From Paenibacillus pinistramenti (lineage in GTDB: Bacteria > Bacillota > Bacilli > Paenibacillales > Paenibacillaceae): a DNA stretch of 64,000 bases. The notes under the pieces are model-generated. The model saw only the letters and a list, made by a program, of their open reading frames with translations, was not told the origin of the DNA and did no database searches. The position numbers and the translations under genes are program-made. The first letter of the stretch is position 1. Each line of letters begins with the position of its first letter. Shown here piece after piece: positions 35,866-44,343 of the stretch. The stretch covers positions 186,001-250,000 of the forward strand of contig NZ_VAWG01000002.1 of the NCBI RefSeq assembly GCF_005869875.1. The letters are read 5' to 3'.

Positions 35866-36207
35866 TTAAACCTGCAGGCCATTTGCTTTGCTGCGAAGAT
35901 CTTTCACTCTGACATTCGTACTATACAGAGAAGCATCGCTGCTCACTTTGAAAGAGGGGAACTCGCGGTCGGCTTCGATGCGCATTGTTTCGTCAAACTG
36001 CTGGTGCTGCTGGCGGTCTACAACAAATTTAAAAGGCTGCTCCTGAACCAAAATGTCCGTTGGCAGCGGGGAATCGATCAGCTGAATCACCAGTACGCCG
36101 TTGCATCCGCAGTCCTGCGTATCATAGAACAGCTTGATGTATCCGGAATCTGTACCTATATCATTCTTCAGCTTCTGTTCTGTCCATTCATTCAGTTCAA
36201 TTCTCAT
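35866..36207 (-). CDS. HesB/IscA-like iron-sulfur biosynthesis family protein (YqkB-like)
   Basis: 113 residues. The pattern resembles Bacillus YqkB: IELNEWTEQKL at the start, IKLFYDTQDCGCNGV with a single CGC pair, and a C-terminal LYSTNVRVKDL. Canonical A-type carriers have a distant third and fourth Cys, absent here, so direct Fe-S transfer is unproven. ATG follows AGGAGG. It lies just beyond nirBD, an operon that needs Fe-S and siroheme, but its own terminator and the nirD terminator separate them. Confidence 0.8.
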   Translation of the reverse strand: MRIELNEWTEQKLKNDIGTDSGYIKLFYDTQDCGCNGVLVIQLIDSPLPTDILVQEQPFKFVVDRQQHQQFDETMRIEADREFPSFKVSSDASLYSTNVRVKDLRSKANGLQV

Positions 36208-36263
36208 GGGTGTTCTTCCTCCTTATCCTGTCCTGTTATGCCATGTCTGCCCTTCCATCATAC

Positions 36264-36308
36264 CAAAAAAAACGGAAAGATGACGCTCTATTCTTAGAGC
36301 GCCATCTT
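36264..36308 (-). terminator. Intrinsic terminator after nirD
   Basis: AAGATGGCGCTCT pairs with AGAGCGTCATCTT (one mismatch) on the minus strand, followed by TCCGTTTTTTTT. Confidence 0.88.
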
Positions 36309-36358
36309 CAGCAAGACTGTTCAGCTGCAGCTGTTACAGACGATTCGGCTTCTGGCCG

Positions 36359-36670
36359 TTAAACCAGCACATACACCTCTTCATTTTCAACCACAGTCTC
36401 AAATGTGGCTACAGACCCATGGTCCGGCTCCTGGACCTGGCCGTCCAGCAGGGAGATTTTCCAATCATATAATGGGTCATAAATGTACTCTCCGGACACA
36501 ATTCCCTCGGCAAGCGGCCCTTGTCTGAAGGGACTGACATTCTCCAAAGCCTTGATCCGGCCGTCACTCAAGCGGAATACGGCAATCTTGGTATCTCCGG
36601 CAACAACGCTGTGTCCGATTCTCGGCAGAAGCTCTTCAACTTTCGCAACAAATACCTTTGTCTTTACCAT
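36359..36670 (-). CDS. nirD: Nitrite reductase [NAD(P)H] small subunit
   Basis: 103 residues with a Rieske-like fold that lacks the Fe-S ligands: the places of the CxH and CxxH motifs read SPFRQGPL and DPLYDWKI. This is normal for NirD. The small subunit joins NirB in reducing nitrite to ammonium with NAD(P)H in the cytosol. It starts five bases after the nirB stop, with a Shine-Dalgarno inside the nirB end, so the two are translated together. Confidence 0.92.
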   Translation of the reverse strand: MVKTKVFVAKVEELLPRIGHSVVAGDTKIAVFRLSDGRIKALENVSPFRQGPLAEGIVSGEYIYDPLYDWKISLLDGQVQEPDHGSVATFETVVENEEVYVLV

Positions 36671-36675
36671 CTCGA

Positions 36676-39096
36676 TTACCCCCTTACAACCTCGTACAAT
36701 TCTTTCTGAATCTGTTTATCTTCAACAACTTTCTCCCAAGGGTTGCGGCGTTTGCCGGCAACAGCCTCGTCCAGGCGTTTGTTCAGCTCGGCACGCTGCT
36801 GCAGGTCCAGCAGAATTTCTTTCACATGGTCAAAGCCCATCCGGTTAAGCCATGGAGCCGTACGCTCGGCATAGGTGCCAGTCTCACGGTAGTATTGAAT
36901 GAATGCGCCGCAGATATCAATAACTTCCTGCTCGGTTTCAACCGTGGTCAGCAGCTTGCCTTCCTGTACTTCCGTACCGCCGTTGCCGCCGATATAGATC
37001 TGGAAGCCGTTCTCGACGCCGATGACGCCAAAGTCCTTGACTCCGGTCTCTACGCAGCTGCGCGGGCAGGCCGAAACGCCCATTTTGAATTTGTGCGGTG
37101 TATCAATAAACTCGAAACGTTCCTCAAGCTTAATGCCAAGTCCCATCGAATCCTGGGTACCGAACCGGCAGAAGGCAGCGCCGACACAGGTCTTCACGGA
37201 ACGGACCCCTTTGGCGTAAGCGGAAGCGGAAGTCATATCCAGCTCTTCCCATACATCCGGCAGATCCTCTTTCTTAACGCCGTACAAGCCAATCCGCTGG
37301 CTGCCTGTCACTTTCACCAAAGGCACTTCATATTTCTCGGCAACCTGAGCGATCTTCATCAGCTGCTGAGGAGTGGTTTGTCCTCCGCGCATTCTTGGAA
37401 TGACAGAGAACGTGCCGTTGTTTTGAATATTGGCATGCAGACGTTCGTTGACAAACCGGGATTCCGGCTCATCCTCATGGTCTTTAGGGAATGCCACATT
37501 CAAGTAGAAGTTGATGGCAGGGCGGCATTTCGGACAGCCTTCCTTGTTGCGGAAAGCAAGCTGCTCGTATACTTCCTGCGAGGATGTGAGCCCTTTTTCA
37601 TGGATTTGCAGCACAATTTCATCTCTCGACAGATCCGTGCAGCCGCAGATACCGGTTGGCGCGCTTGCCACTTTGTCACCCAGAACATAAGTCAGCAGAT
37701 CGCCGATCATGCCTTTACATTTGCCGCAGGAGCCGCCCGCTTTGGTGACCTTGGTCACTTCAGCAACCGATGTGAGGTCCTTCTCACGGATCGCCTTCAG
37801 GATCGTTCCTTTGGTTACGCCGTTGCAGCCGCAGACGGTTTCGTCATCCGTCCATTGGGTTACATCACCTGCAGCAGCTGCGCCTCCGCAGCAGCCTCCT
37901 GCTGCCGATAACAGGGAGATCGAAGTGAATTCGGAGATGTCCTGTTTCTGCTTCAGCATTTTGAAATAGCGGTTCTCCTCGGAAGTATCGCCATAAAGCA
38001 CGATGCCTACCACCTGGTTATCCTTAATGAACAGCTTCTTGTAGCTGTTGGCCAATCCGTCATAGGCTTCAATGCTCTTGACGCCTTCCTGCTCCTTAAT
38101 CTCACCGGCAGAGAACAAGTCACAGCCAGATACTTTAAGGGAGGTGTAGGTTGTGCTGCCGCTGTATGGAGCGGCTGCCTGGCCTGTCAGCATATCCGCA
38201 AGCACTTTCCCCTGTTCGAACAAAGGTGCAACCAGACCATAAACGGTCTTGTTATGCTCGGCGCATTCCCCTACTGCAAAAATATCTTTAACCGACGTTT
38301 CCATCCAGTCATTGACTACGATCCCCCGGTTAACCGTTAATTCTGCTTGACGGGCAAGAGTAGTCTCCGGGCGAATCCCCACCGTCATAACGACCATATC
38401 AGCTTCCAGCTGAGTGCCGTCGCTGAATTCCAGACCCGTAACTCTTGTATCGCCAAGGATCCGTGCTGTTTTCTTCTCCATCAGGAATTTAAGGCCCTGC
38501 TTCTCCAGGTCCGCTTTCAGCAGCCCGCCAGCCATCTCGTTCAGCTGGGTCTCCATCAGCCATTTCTCCAAATGAATGACAGTGACGTCCATCCCTTGAT
38601 CGACCAGCCCTTTAGCGGCTTCCAGCCCGAGAAGTCCTCCGCCGATTACCGCGGCTTTGCGGTAGGATTTGGCGATCTCCAGCATTTTCAGCGTGTCATC
38701 AATGGTGCGGAAGCCCATAACACCTTCAAGGTTCGAGCCTTCGATTGGCAGAATGAAGGATCTCGACCCTGTAGCAATGATACATTTATCAAAGCTGATT
38801 TCCTTGCCGCTCTCTGTCCGTACGATCTTGGCAGCCGCGTCCAGCTCTGCAGCCGGATCGTGATGAACCAGCTCAATATGCTGCTCTTCATACCAGCTCT
38901 GCGGATTCGTAATAATCTCTTCAATTGTATTCTTGTTCTGCAATACATTGGACAGCATGATTCTATTATAATTGGTGTAGTTCTCTTCACCGATGATAGT
39001 TATGTCAAAACGATTCGCGTCACGTTCCAAAATTTCTTCAATGGTTCTTACGCCGGCCATTCCGTTCCCGATCAACAATAGCTTCTCTCTAGTCAT
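36676..39096 (-). CDS. nirB: Nitrite reductase [NAD(P)H] large subunit
   Basis: 806 residues. Order of domains: FAD/NAD(P)H oxidoreductase (1-300, GNGMAGVRTIEEI and VGECAEHNKTVYG); two BFD-like [2Fe-2S] domains (about 420-470 with CGCNGVTKGTI and CGKCKG, and 480-540 with CGCTDLSRDE and CPKCRP); then the siroheme/[4Fe-4S] half-domains. The siroheme cluster cysteines are C637, C643, C677 and C681. ATG 39096 follows GGAGGG. It reduces nitrite to ammonium for assimilation or detoxification. No nitrate reductase or nitrite transporter gene is in the window. NreC-like sites lie upstream, next to nreABC. Confidence 0.96.
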   Translation of the reverse strand: MTREKLLLIGNGMAGVRTIEEILERDANRFDITIIGEENYTNYNRIMLSNVLQNKNTIEEIITNPQSWYEEQHIELVHHDPAAELDAAAKIVRTESGKEISFDKCIIATGSRSFILPIEGSNLEGVMGFRTIDDTLKMLEIAKSYRKAAVIGGGLLGLEAAKGLVDQGMDVTVIHLEKWLMETQLNEMAGGLLKADLEKQGLKFLMEKKTARILGDTRVTGLEFSDGTQLEADMVVMTVGIRPETTLARQAELTVNRGIVVNDWMETSVKDIFAVGECAEHNKTVYGLVAPLFEQGKVLADMLTGQAAAPYSGSTTYTSLKVSGCDLFSAGEIKEQEGVKSIEAYDGLANSYKKLFIKDNQVVGIVLYGDTSEENRYFKMLKQKQDISEFTSISLLSAAGGCCGGAAAAGDVTQWTDDETVCGCNGVTKGTILKAIREKDLTSVAEVTKVTKAGGSCGKCKGMIGDLLTYVLGDKVASAPTGICGCTDLSRDEIVLQIHEKGLTSSQEVYEQLAFRNKEGCPKCRPAINFYLNVAFPKDHEDEPESRFVNERLHANIQNNGTFSVIPRMRGGQTTPQQLMKIAQVAEKYEVPLVKVTGSQRIGLYGVKKEDLPDVWEELDMTSASAYAKGVRSVKTCVGAAFCRFGTQDSMGLGIKLEERFEFIDTPHKFKMGVSACPRSCVETGVKDFGVIGVENGFQIYIGGNGGTEVQEGKLLTTVETEQEVIDICGAFIQYYRETGTYAERTAPWLNRMGFDHVKEILLDLQQRAELNKRLDEAVAGKRRNPWEKVVEDKQIQKELYEVVRG

Positions 39097-39172
39097 GATA
39101 TTCCCTCCAGATTGTGAATTTGTTCACTTATCTATGTGTTAAATGTATCACAGGTGGCATCTCTAAACCTAT

Positions 39173-39186
39173 TAGGGAAATACCTG
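39173..39186. promoter_or_regulatory. Half-conserved NreC-like site upstream of nirB
   Basis: TAGGG-AAAT-ACCTG keeps the left arm of the TAGGG-N4-CCCTA pattern reported for Staphylococcus carnosus NreC. Its centre is about 84 bp before the nirB start. Confidence 0.45.
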
Positions 39187-39236
39187 AATAATGGATCAGG
39201 CGGCAGGCTTTCCTTCGGGCAAAACGCTCCTTCTAT

Positions 39237-39250
39237 AAGGGAATTCCCTA
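39237..39250. promoter_or_regulatory. NreC binding-site candidate upstream of nirB
   Basis: AAGGG-AATT-CCCTA matches nine of the ten fixed positions of the TAGGG-N4-CCCTA NreC pattern. It lies about 147 bp before the nirB start, just beyond the nreC terminator, and about six helical turns from the weaker site. Confidence 0.65.
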
Positions 39251-39253
39251 CAT

Positions 39254-39300
39254 AGAAAAAAACCTTGAAGAAAAAGCGCTGAAACCCCGGCTTTTTCTTC
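39254..39300 (-). terminator. Intrinsic terminator after nreC
   Basis: GAAGAAAAAGC pairs with GCTTTTTCTTC on the minus strand, then AAGGTTTTTTTCT. It separates nreABC from nirBD. Confidence 0.85.
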
Positions 39301-39307
39301 ATTCCGG

Positions 39308-39955
39308 TTAAAAATCCAGCAGCTTCTTCTTCAAGGCATATTCGACCAGCTCAGGACGGCTCTTTAATTTCAGCTTCTCCATAATTTTGGATTTGTGAGC
39401 CTCGACCGTCTTGACGGAGATAAACAGCTTCTCCGCTATTTCTTTGTTCCCGTATCCCTTGGCGATCAAGGGCAATATTTCGATCTCCCGCTTGGACAGA
39501 ACCTCAAGAGGATCATCAGCAGGGTCGGCCTGCTCCGCTTTCTTCCAATCCCGGACGAGGGAATTGGCCATTTTGGGATGGATATACGTATCACCGCTGT
39601 AGACAGTCCGGATTGCGAACAGCAGCTCTTCTTCCGGCGCATTCTTCAGGACATAGCCGCTCGCGCCATTTTTCAGGACATGAAATAAATATTCCTCATC
39701 ATCGTACATCGTCAGGATCAGGATCTTTGTACCCGGAAAATCCTCCTTGATCCTCCCTGTGGCCACCAGTCCCCCCTCGCCCGGAGGCATGCTGAGGTCC
39801 ATAATCAAAATATCCGGCCGGAGCTGCTCCACTAAGGAGTACGCCTCGATGCCGTCAGCCGCCGTTCCGACAACCTCCATATCCTTCTGAAAGTTCAGGA
39901 TCATGGAGAAGCCGCTCCGCACGATCGCATGATCGTCTGCAATTACGATCTTCAT
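39308..39955 (-). CDS. nreC: Response regulator NreC (NarL family)
   Basis: 215 residues. The receiver domain has phospho-Asp53 ([14 protein letters not shown]) with the DD pair at 7-8 and T/K later. The LuxR-type HTH (about 148-210) reads [43 protein letters not shown] in fragments of the usual pattern. Family and context (nreA-nreB upstream) identify it as NreC, activator of nitrate/nitrite respiration genes in staphylococci. The start ATG lies inside a longer frame and follows AAGGGTGG. Confidence 0.92.
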   Translation of the reverse strand: MKIVIADDHAIVRSGFSMILNFQKDMEVVGTAADGIEAYSLVEQLRPDILIMDLSMPPGEGGLVATGRIKEDFPGTKILILTMYDDEEYLFHVLKNGASGYVLKNAPEEELLFAIRTVYSGDTYIHPKMANSLVRDWKKAEQADPADDPLEVLSKREIEILPLIAKGYGNKEIAEKLFISVKTVEAHKSKIMEKLKLKSRPELVEYALKKKLLDF

Positions 39956-39974
39956 CTTCTGGTCCACCCTTCTC

Positions 39975-41033
39975 TCACTCCCCGCTCGGCACCGGCACTT
40001 GGAGGAATACGCGGGTCCCCTCGCCGGGCTTGGACAGGACGCGGAGCACACCGCCCACCAGCTCAGCCCGCTCTTGCATGCCGAATAATCCTAAGCCGGT
40101 CCCGATCGGCTTGCTTCCCGGCTGGAAGCCTGCCCCTTGATCTTCAACCACCAGCTGCAGCATGCCTTCTTTCTCTTCAAGCACCACTTCCACCCGGTCT
40201 ACCTGCGCGTACTTCAGCGCATTCATGACCGCTTCCTGGCAGACCCGGTACACAACCGTTTCGATTTCGCTGGAATAACGCTTCTTGTCCAGAGAAGAGG
40301 TGAAATCCACGAGCAGGCCGTAGCTCTGCTCCAGGCGCTTGAAATGGGTCTTGAAGGCTGCCTCAAGGCCGAAATCATCCAGTGTCGCCGGCCGGAGCTC
40401 GACGGACAGATTGCGCACATCATCCAGAAGGCGGGTCATCAGCGCCTCGGTCTGGTTCATTTTGCCCACCAGCTTCTCGTCATCCGTCAAATATTTAAGG
40501 ACGCGCAGGTCAACCACCGCGCTCATCAGCTCCTGCGCCACGCTGTCATGCAGTTCACGCGAAATTCGTCTGCGTTCGCTCTCCTGCGCCTCAATAACAT
40601 GCTTCATGACCTTGTTCTGATAGAGCTTCTCCTGGGTCTGATATTGCTTGATCATACTTCTGAGCATCAGCACCCGGGTCCCCTCTTCCGGATCAATCGT
40701 CTGAAAGGAAGCCGTGTAAGGAACGACCTCCTTCCCCTTCGTCTCCAGAAAGATTTGAAAGGAAGTGAATTCCCTCAGCTCAGGGTTATGCATATAACAG
40801 TTCGTGCAGGTCATTTGCTCCGCCTCGCTTGTGAACCCCCTGCAGACCTCGCAGATGCCGTGTCCGTCCCCCTGCAGAATCCGTCTGATCTTCTCCGGCG
40901 TCATGATGGCCTCTGCTGCCGGATTCATCGCAATGATTTTTCCGTGCCGGTCAAAGAAAATAATCACTTCCGAGCTTTGCTCAAACAGCTTGATCATCAA
41001 GGAGCCGATTGGATTGTTCCCCGCACTCGTCAA
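39975..41033 (-). CDS. nreB: Oxygen-sensing histidine kinase NreB
   Basis: 352 residues. The start is a TTG overlapping the nreA stop (TTGA); an ATG twelve codons later is the alternative. The PAS domain carries four cysteines, C61 and C64 (CEVC) and C76 and C79 (CTNC), matching the ligands of the oxygen-labile Fe-S cluster of staphylococcal NreB (C59, C62, C74, C77). HisKA_3 phosphoacceptor H162 ([14 protein letters not shown]) and a C-terminal HATPase complete the kinase. It is cytosolic and should autophosphorylate without oxygen and pass phosphate to NreC. Confidence 0.94.
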   Translation of the reverse strand: MTSAGNNPIGSLMIKLFEQSSEVIIFFDRHGKIIAMNPAAEAIMTPEKIRRILQGDGHGICEVCRGFTSEAEQMTCTNCYMHNPELREFTSFQIFLETKGKEVVPYTASFQTIDPEEGTRVLMLRSMIKQYQTQEKLYQNKVMKHVIEAQESERRRISRELHDSVAQELMSAVVDLRVLKYLTDDEKLVGKMNQTEALMTRLLDDVRNLSVELRPATLDDFGLEAAFKTHFKRLEQSYGLLVDFTSSLDKKRYSSEIETVVYRVCQEAVMNALKYAQVDRVEVVLEEKEGMLQLVVEDQGAGFQPGSKPIGTGLGLFGMQERAELVGGVLRVLSKPGEGTRVFLQVPVPSGE

Positions 41034-41485
41034 CTTGGCATCATTTCCTTTCCGTTTAGATCATGAAGTCCACCTGAGACGAGCTTCTGCAAATCCTGCA
41101 TCGACTGGACCGTTACCCGTCTGTCATCTCTGTACCCGCCCAGCAGAATGCCGGCAACGCGGCCGTCGTGCCACACCGGCACCGCAACGAGACTGATTAA
41201 GTCTTCCAGCTTGATAATCGGATATTGAAAAATATTTTCCGGACCGACAAAGTCGGGTACATATGGAATAAGGAGCGGTTTGCCGGTCTTAAATACAATC
41301 CCAGGCACCCCTCTGCCCGATTTGAGCAGAATCCGTTTGTAGCCATCATTCAGATTGCCGGAAGCGAACTTCCACTTTATCACATAATTAAACTCAGCCG
41401 GCTCAACCAAAGCCAGCGACATAAAGTCATAATCGAACTGGCTGCGCATTTCATCCAGTATGGCCTGATACTGTGTATTGTTCAT
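41030..41485 (-). CDS. nreA: Nitrate-sensing GAF protein NreA
   Basis: 151 residues, one GAF domain: FDYDFMSLALVEPAEFNYVIKWKFASGN, GRGVPGIVFKTGKPLLIPYV, and VAVPVWHDGRVAGILLGGYR, the NreA pattern. In staphylococci NreA binds nitrate and relieves inhibition of NreB. It is first in nreA-nreB-nreC, with AGGTGG seven bases before the ATG. Its stop overlaps the nreB start. Confidence 0.9.
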   Translation of the reverse strand: MNNTQYQAILDEMRSQFDYDFMSLALVEPAEFNYVIKWKFASGNLNDGYKRILLKSGRGVPGIVFKTGKPLLIPYVPDFVGPENIFQYPIIKLEDLISLVAVPVWHDGRVAGILLGGYRDDRRVTVQSMQDLQKLVSGGLHDLNGKEMMPS

Positions 41486-41641
41486 CGTTATACCACCTAT
41501 TTCGCCGGCAAAAGAATCTCTTTTGTCCCAGGCTGTTTCTTCTCTTCTGGTATAGCATAAACTTAACCTTTAGATATTTCAATGAACTTCATTCAACGAA
41601 TGAACACGATCGGACTGCATTTCTATTGAGAATATGTACAG

Positions 41642-41689
41642 CAAAAAGGGACAGCCACAAGTCTGGTAAGACTTGCCGGAACTGCCCCC
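41642..41689 (-). terminator. Intrinsic terminator after the Gln-rich protein gene
   Basis: A long imperfect stem (GACTTG/CAAGTC core with GGGACAGCC and GGAACTGCCCC arms) is followed on the minus strand by CCCTTTTTGC. Confidence 0.7.
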
Positions 41690-41710
41690 GCTGATTTTCT
41701 TCAAAGCTGA

Positions 41711-42139
41711 TTATTGCTGGTAACCGGTTCCGTGAGAAGGATTACCGGAGCTGCCCATCCCTGTATGACCCATGCTCTGGCTCATCCCGCTTTGTCCATA
41801 GTTCTGCGTGCCAAAGGCCGGCTGATTAAAGGCGTGCTGCATGCCCTGGTTCATCATGGAGCCTTGAATAGAGCTTTGAACGGAGCTTTCGATCTGGTTA
41901 ACGAGGCTTGAAATCTGCTGGTACTGCTGCATAGCCAGCTGATGGCCTTGAAGCGCCGTCTGGATCGTGTGCGCCGCTCTGCGTTCACGCTGTGAAAGCT
42001 CTTCAAGGCGCATGGCATTCTGCTGCTCCTGTTCCAGCATCTGCTGGTACGTATTGGTCGCCTGGCGGGTTTGCTGCTCCAGCTGACGGATGGCCTGCTC
42101 GATTTGGCGGATTTGCTGGGATACGTTCGAATTGTACAT
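41711..42139 (-). CDS. Gln-rich coiled-coil protein of unknown function
   Basis: 142 residues. Residues 5-95 form a strong Gln-rich coiled coil (QIRQIEQAIRQLEQQTRQA, then helices to SSLVNQIESSVQSS). The last 45 residues are Gly, Ser, Gln and Met rich and probably disordered, with repeats of the SMGHTGMGSSG kind. No signal peptide. This composition is reminiscent of small spore-coat or spore-associated proteins of Bacillales, but I do not recognise a family. ATG follows AGGAGG. It is monocistronic, closed by its own terminator. Confidence 0.7.
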   Translation of the reverse strand: MYNSNVSQQIRQIEQAIRQLEQQTRQATNTYQQMLEQEQQNAMRLEELSQRERRAAHTIQTALQGHQLAMQQYQQISSLVNQIESSVQSSIQGSMMNQGMQHAFNQPAFGTQNYGQSGMSQSMGHTGMGSSGNPSHGTGYQQ

Positions 42140-42272
42140 GGTAAATAATTTCCTCCTAAAAATGTAGGTTGGTAACGGAAATAGGTTTACCTTAAAGTGG
42201 AGATCTATGCACGCTTCCCCCGCTCCCTTACTCCCTGCTCATTCCTTGCTCTCAGCGTTCAACTCTCAGTGT

Positions 42273-43403
42273 TTATTCGTTGCCAAAAGCCTTCCGAACC
42301 TCGTAGTCGCTAAGCTCCAATTCCGGGTCCGGCTCCAGATTCAGCGCCAGCCTGGCCAGCTGGCTTCCGATATAGGGGCCGACAGTCAGGCCGGATGCTC
42401 CGAGGCCGTTGGCAGCAAGCAGCCCGTCCCATCCGGGTACCGGGCCAAATACGGGCAGAAAGCCGGGCGTGAACGGACGGAATCCGACTCTTGTCTCTCG
42501 GAAGGTGCATTCCGCGAGCGCCGGCGCCAAATCCAGCCCTTTATTCAGCACTTCCTGAATGCCGCCTGCCGTTACTCTCGTGTCGAAGCCGGTGTCGTTT
42601 TCATGAGTGGCTCCCATGACGATGCTCTGCTTATCAAAAGCGAGCAAATACTGGTCGGTAGGCGGCATAAGGACAGGCCAGCTGCCGGTATCGGCCGAGC
42701 CCGGAAGCTCCAGATGCACGATCTGCGCCTTCTGAAAGCCGACGATCATCGGGATACCGAGCGGCCGCAGCAGCTCCCCGGCCCACGCACCGGCGCACAC
42801 CATGACTTCATCCGCCTGATAAGCTTTGCCGCCTGCGGCAACTCCCGTCACCCGATTCTCGCTAAAGGTAAGCTTGGCATCATCGTGTATAAGTACCGCC
42901 CCGTTCCTTTGTGCCGATCTCAGCAGGGCATCCCGCAGGGCCCGCCCGTCAACACGCGCAGCACCGCTGATATGCACGGATTGAAACCCTTCTCTGAGCG
43001 GCGGGAACAAATTCCGGGTCTGCTGGTCATCCAGACTGGATATCATCCCGATTTCCGGCGCATCGTGAAGGCGCGCATAGGCCCGTTCTTCCATCTTGAT
43101 GATCTTAGCAGGATCTTCATGAATGTTTAAAGCGCCGACTTGGGCATAACCCGTGTCTGTCTCTCCTTCGTCCTCCAAGGCTTGAATCAAATCGGGATAA
43201 TACCGCGCCCCGGCTTTAGCCAGACGATACCAGGACTTGTTCCGCCGCTGGGAGAGCCATGGGCAGATAATGCCTGCCGCCGCATCTGTGGCTTGTCCTT
43301 TGTCCTTCCGGTCGATGATCAGCACCTCTGCCCCCAGCTTCGCCAGATGGTAAGCCGCCGATGCTCCCAGAATCCCTGCTCCGATAACAATGAATGTCTT
43401 CAT
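42273..43403 (-). CDS. FAD-dependent oxidoreductase (DadA/ThiO type)
   Basis: 376 residues. The N-terminal Rossmann motif GAGILGASAAYHLAKLGAEVLIID binds FAD; GFRPFTPGFLPVFGPVPGWDGLLAANGLGASGLT near the C-terminus is the conserved DAO second motif. Members oxidise D-amino acids, glycine or sarcosine. The glycine oxidase role (thiazole synthesis) is less likely without thi genes nearby. It lies 70 bp after the TetR gene on the same strand and may be co-transcribed with it. The substrate is open. Confidence 0.88.
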   Translation of the reverse strand: MKTFIVIGAGILGASAAYHLAKLGAEVLIIDRKDKGQATDAAAGIICPWLSQRRNKSWYRLAKAGARYYPDLIQALEDEGETDTGYAQVGALNIHEDPAKIIKMEERAYARLHDAPEIGMISSLDDQQTRNLFPPLREGFQSVHISGAARVDGRALRDALLRSAQRNGAVLIHDDAKLTFSENRVTGVAAGGKAYQADEVMVCAGAWAGELLRPLGIPMIVGFQKAQIVHLELPGSADTGSWPVLMPPTDQYLLAFDKQSIVMGATHENDTGFDTRVTAGGIQEVLNKGLDLAPALAECTFRETRVGFRPFTPGFLPVFGPVPGWDGLLAANGLGASGLTVGPYIGSQLARLALNLEPDPELELSDYEVRKAFGNE

Positions 43404-43471
43404 GATGCTCTTTCTGCCTCTTTTCCTATCTGCGTGCAGCAGTACAATTTATTTTAAAGGTCTAAAAATGA

Positions 43472-44074
43472 TTAGAGCTGCTCCCCCAGCTCCTTGCGGT
43501 GCAGCAGCGCGAACTGCTTAGCCAGAAAAACAGGCGTATACGGCATGTCATTCCGCAGCCAGGATACGATGGTGCCGATCAGCGCGGAGGAGCCGTGCCA
43601 GATGGCAATATCCTTTTGAATGCCGGCTCTGGCGCCATAGGAATCACTGCCCTGGGATTCGATTCTTTGGGTTATCATATCCGTCAGCAGGCGGAGCAGC
43701 CGCTCTGTGAATATAGGGGTGCGCCTTGAGCCCAATATGACTTTATAAAATTTAGCATGCTGAGCAATATGCTCAAGCAGCTTCACGAGCATTTTCCACT
43801 CAGGGTCTATGGCTGCATTCGCCTGTTCCCGGGGAATTTTAATCGCCTCCTGGAGTTCCTCGATCATTTCCTCGGCCATTTTCTCGAGCATATCCGGAAT
43901 ATCCCTGTAATGCAGATAGAAGGTTACCCGGTTGATGGTGGCGCGCTCTGCAATGCGGCTGATCGACATTTTCTCGATATCCATTTCCTGTACCAGGTCG
44001 ACAAAGGCCGTCTTGATCAGCTGCCGGGTACGGATCACCCGGGGATCGGTTTGGGATTTGACTGGATCGGTCAT
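43472..44074 (-). CDS. TetR family transcriptional regulator
   Basis: 200 residues from ATG 44074 after GGGAGG; the longer frame is poor. The N-terminal HTH (RQLIKTAFVDLVQEMDIEKMS, ISRIAERATINRVTFYLHYRD) is followed by a mostly helical domain with AIWHGSSALIGTIVSWL, typical of the TetR C-terminal ligand domain (TetR_C_7-like). It is divergent from a DHA2 exporter gene with palindromic and repeated sequences between them, so it is most likely the exporter's repressor. The ligand is unknown. Confidence 0.9.
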   Translation of the reverse strand: MTDPVKSQTDPRVIRTRQLIKTAFVDLVQEMDIEKMSISRIAERATINRVTFYLHYRDIPDMLEKMAEEMIEELQEAIKIPREQANAAIDPEWKMLVKLLEHIAQHAKFYKVILGSRRTPIFTERLLRLLTDMITQRIESQGSDSYGARAGIQKDIAIWHGSSALIGTIVSWLRNDMPYTPVFLAKQFALLHRKELGEQL

Positions 44075-44098
44075 ACTGCTTGCTTCCTCCCTTCGCGG

Positions 44099-44162
44099 AT
44101 CAACAATATAGAAGATCAACAATATAGAAGTTCAATAATATAGAAAATCAACAATATAACTA
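44099..44162. repeat. Four 16 bp tandem repeats upstream of the TetR gene
   Basis: Units begin at 44099, 44115, 44131 and 44147. The first two are identical (ATCAACAATATAGAAG); the third has three changes, and the fourth diverges at its end. The array starts 25 bp before the TetR start codon. Confidence 0.9.
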
Positions 44163-44208
44163 AGATTTGAAGTATTTTTCTCAGCTGGACTACAAATGTA
44201 AGACAAAG

Positions 44209-44319
44209 TGTAAATTAAATTACAGTTTTATGAAAATCGTAAATTGTAAGGCAATGCCTTCCTGACTATAATCTAATTTATGCAATGTTTATTATTAAAC
44301 ACATTGTAAATTAAGTACA
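44209..44319 (+). promoter_or_regulatory. Exporter promoter flanked by two operator-like palindromes
   Basis: TTGTAA (44244-44249), 17 bp, TATAAT (44267-44272) form a sigma-A promoter toward the exporter. A near-palindrome TGTAAATTAAATTACA (44209-44224) lies upstream and a related TGTAAATTAAGTACA (44305-44319) downstream of it. Both are candidate TetR operators. Confidence 0.6.
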
Positions 44320-44343
44320 GAGATGATTACAAGGAAGGAGTCT

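Noticed and set aside
36658..37911. A 417-residue open frame on the plus strand across nirB
   Set aside because: It is antisense to a gene with complete cofactor motifs, has no recognisable domain and begins without a proper ribosome site. It is a by-product of codon use in nirB.
40137..43130. Plus-strand frames of about 300 residues across nreB and the FAD oxidase
   Set aside because: Antisense to conserved genes, no ribosome sites in suitable positions and no recognisable domains.
44099..44162. Tandem repeats considered as a CRISPR array
   Set aside because: The 16 bp units have no spacers between them and no cas genes are near; they lie in a divergent promoter region.
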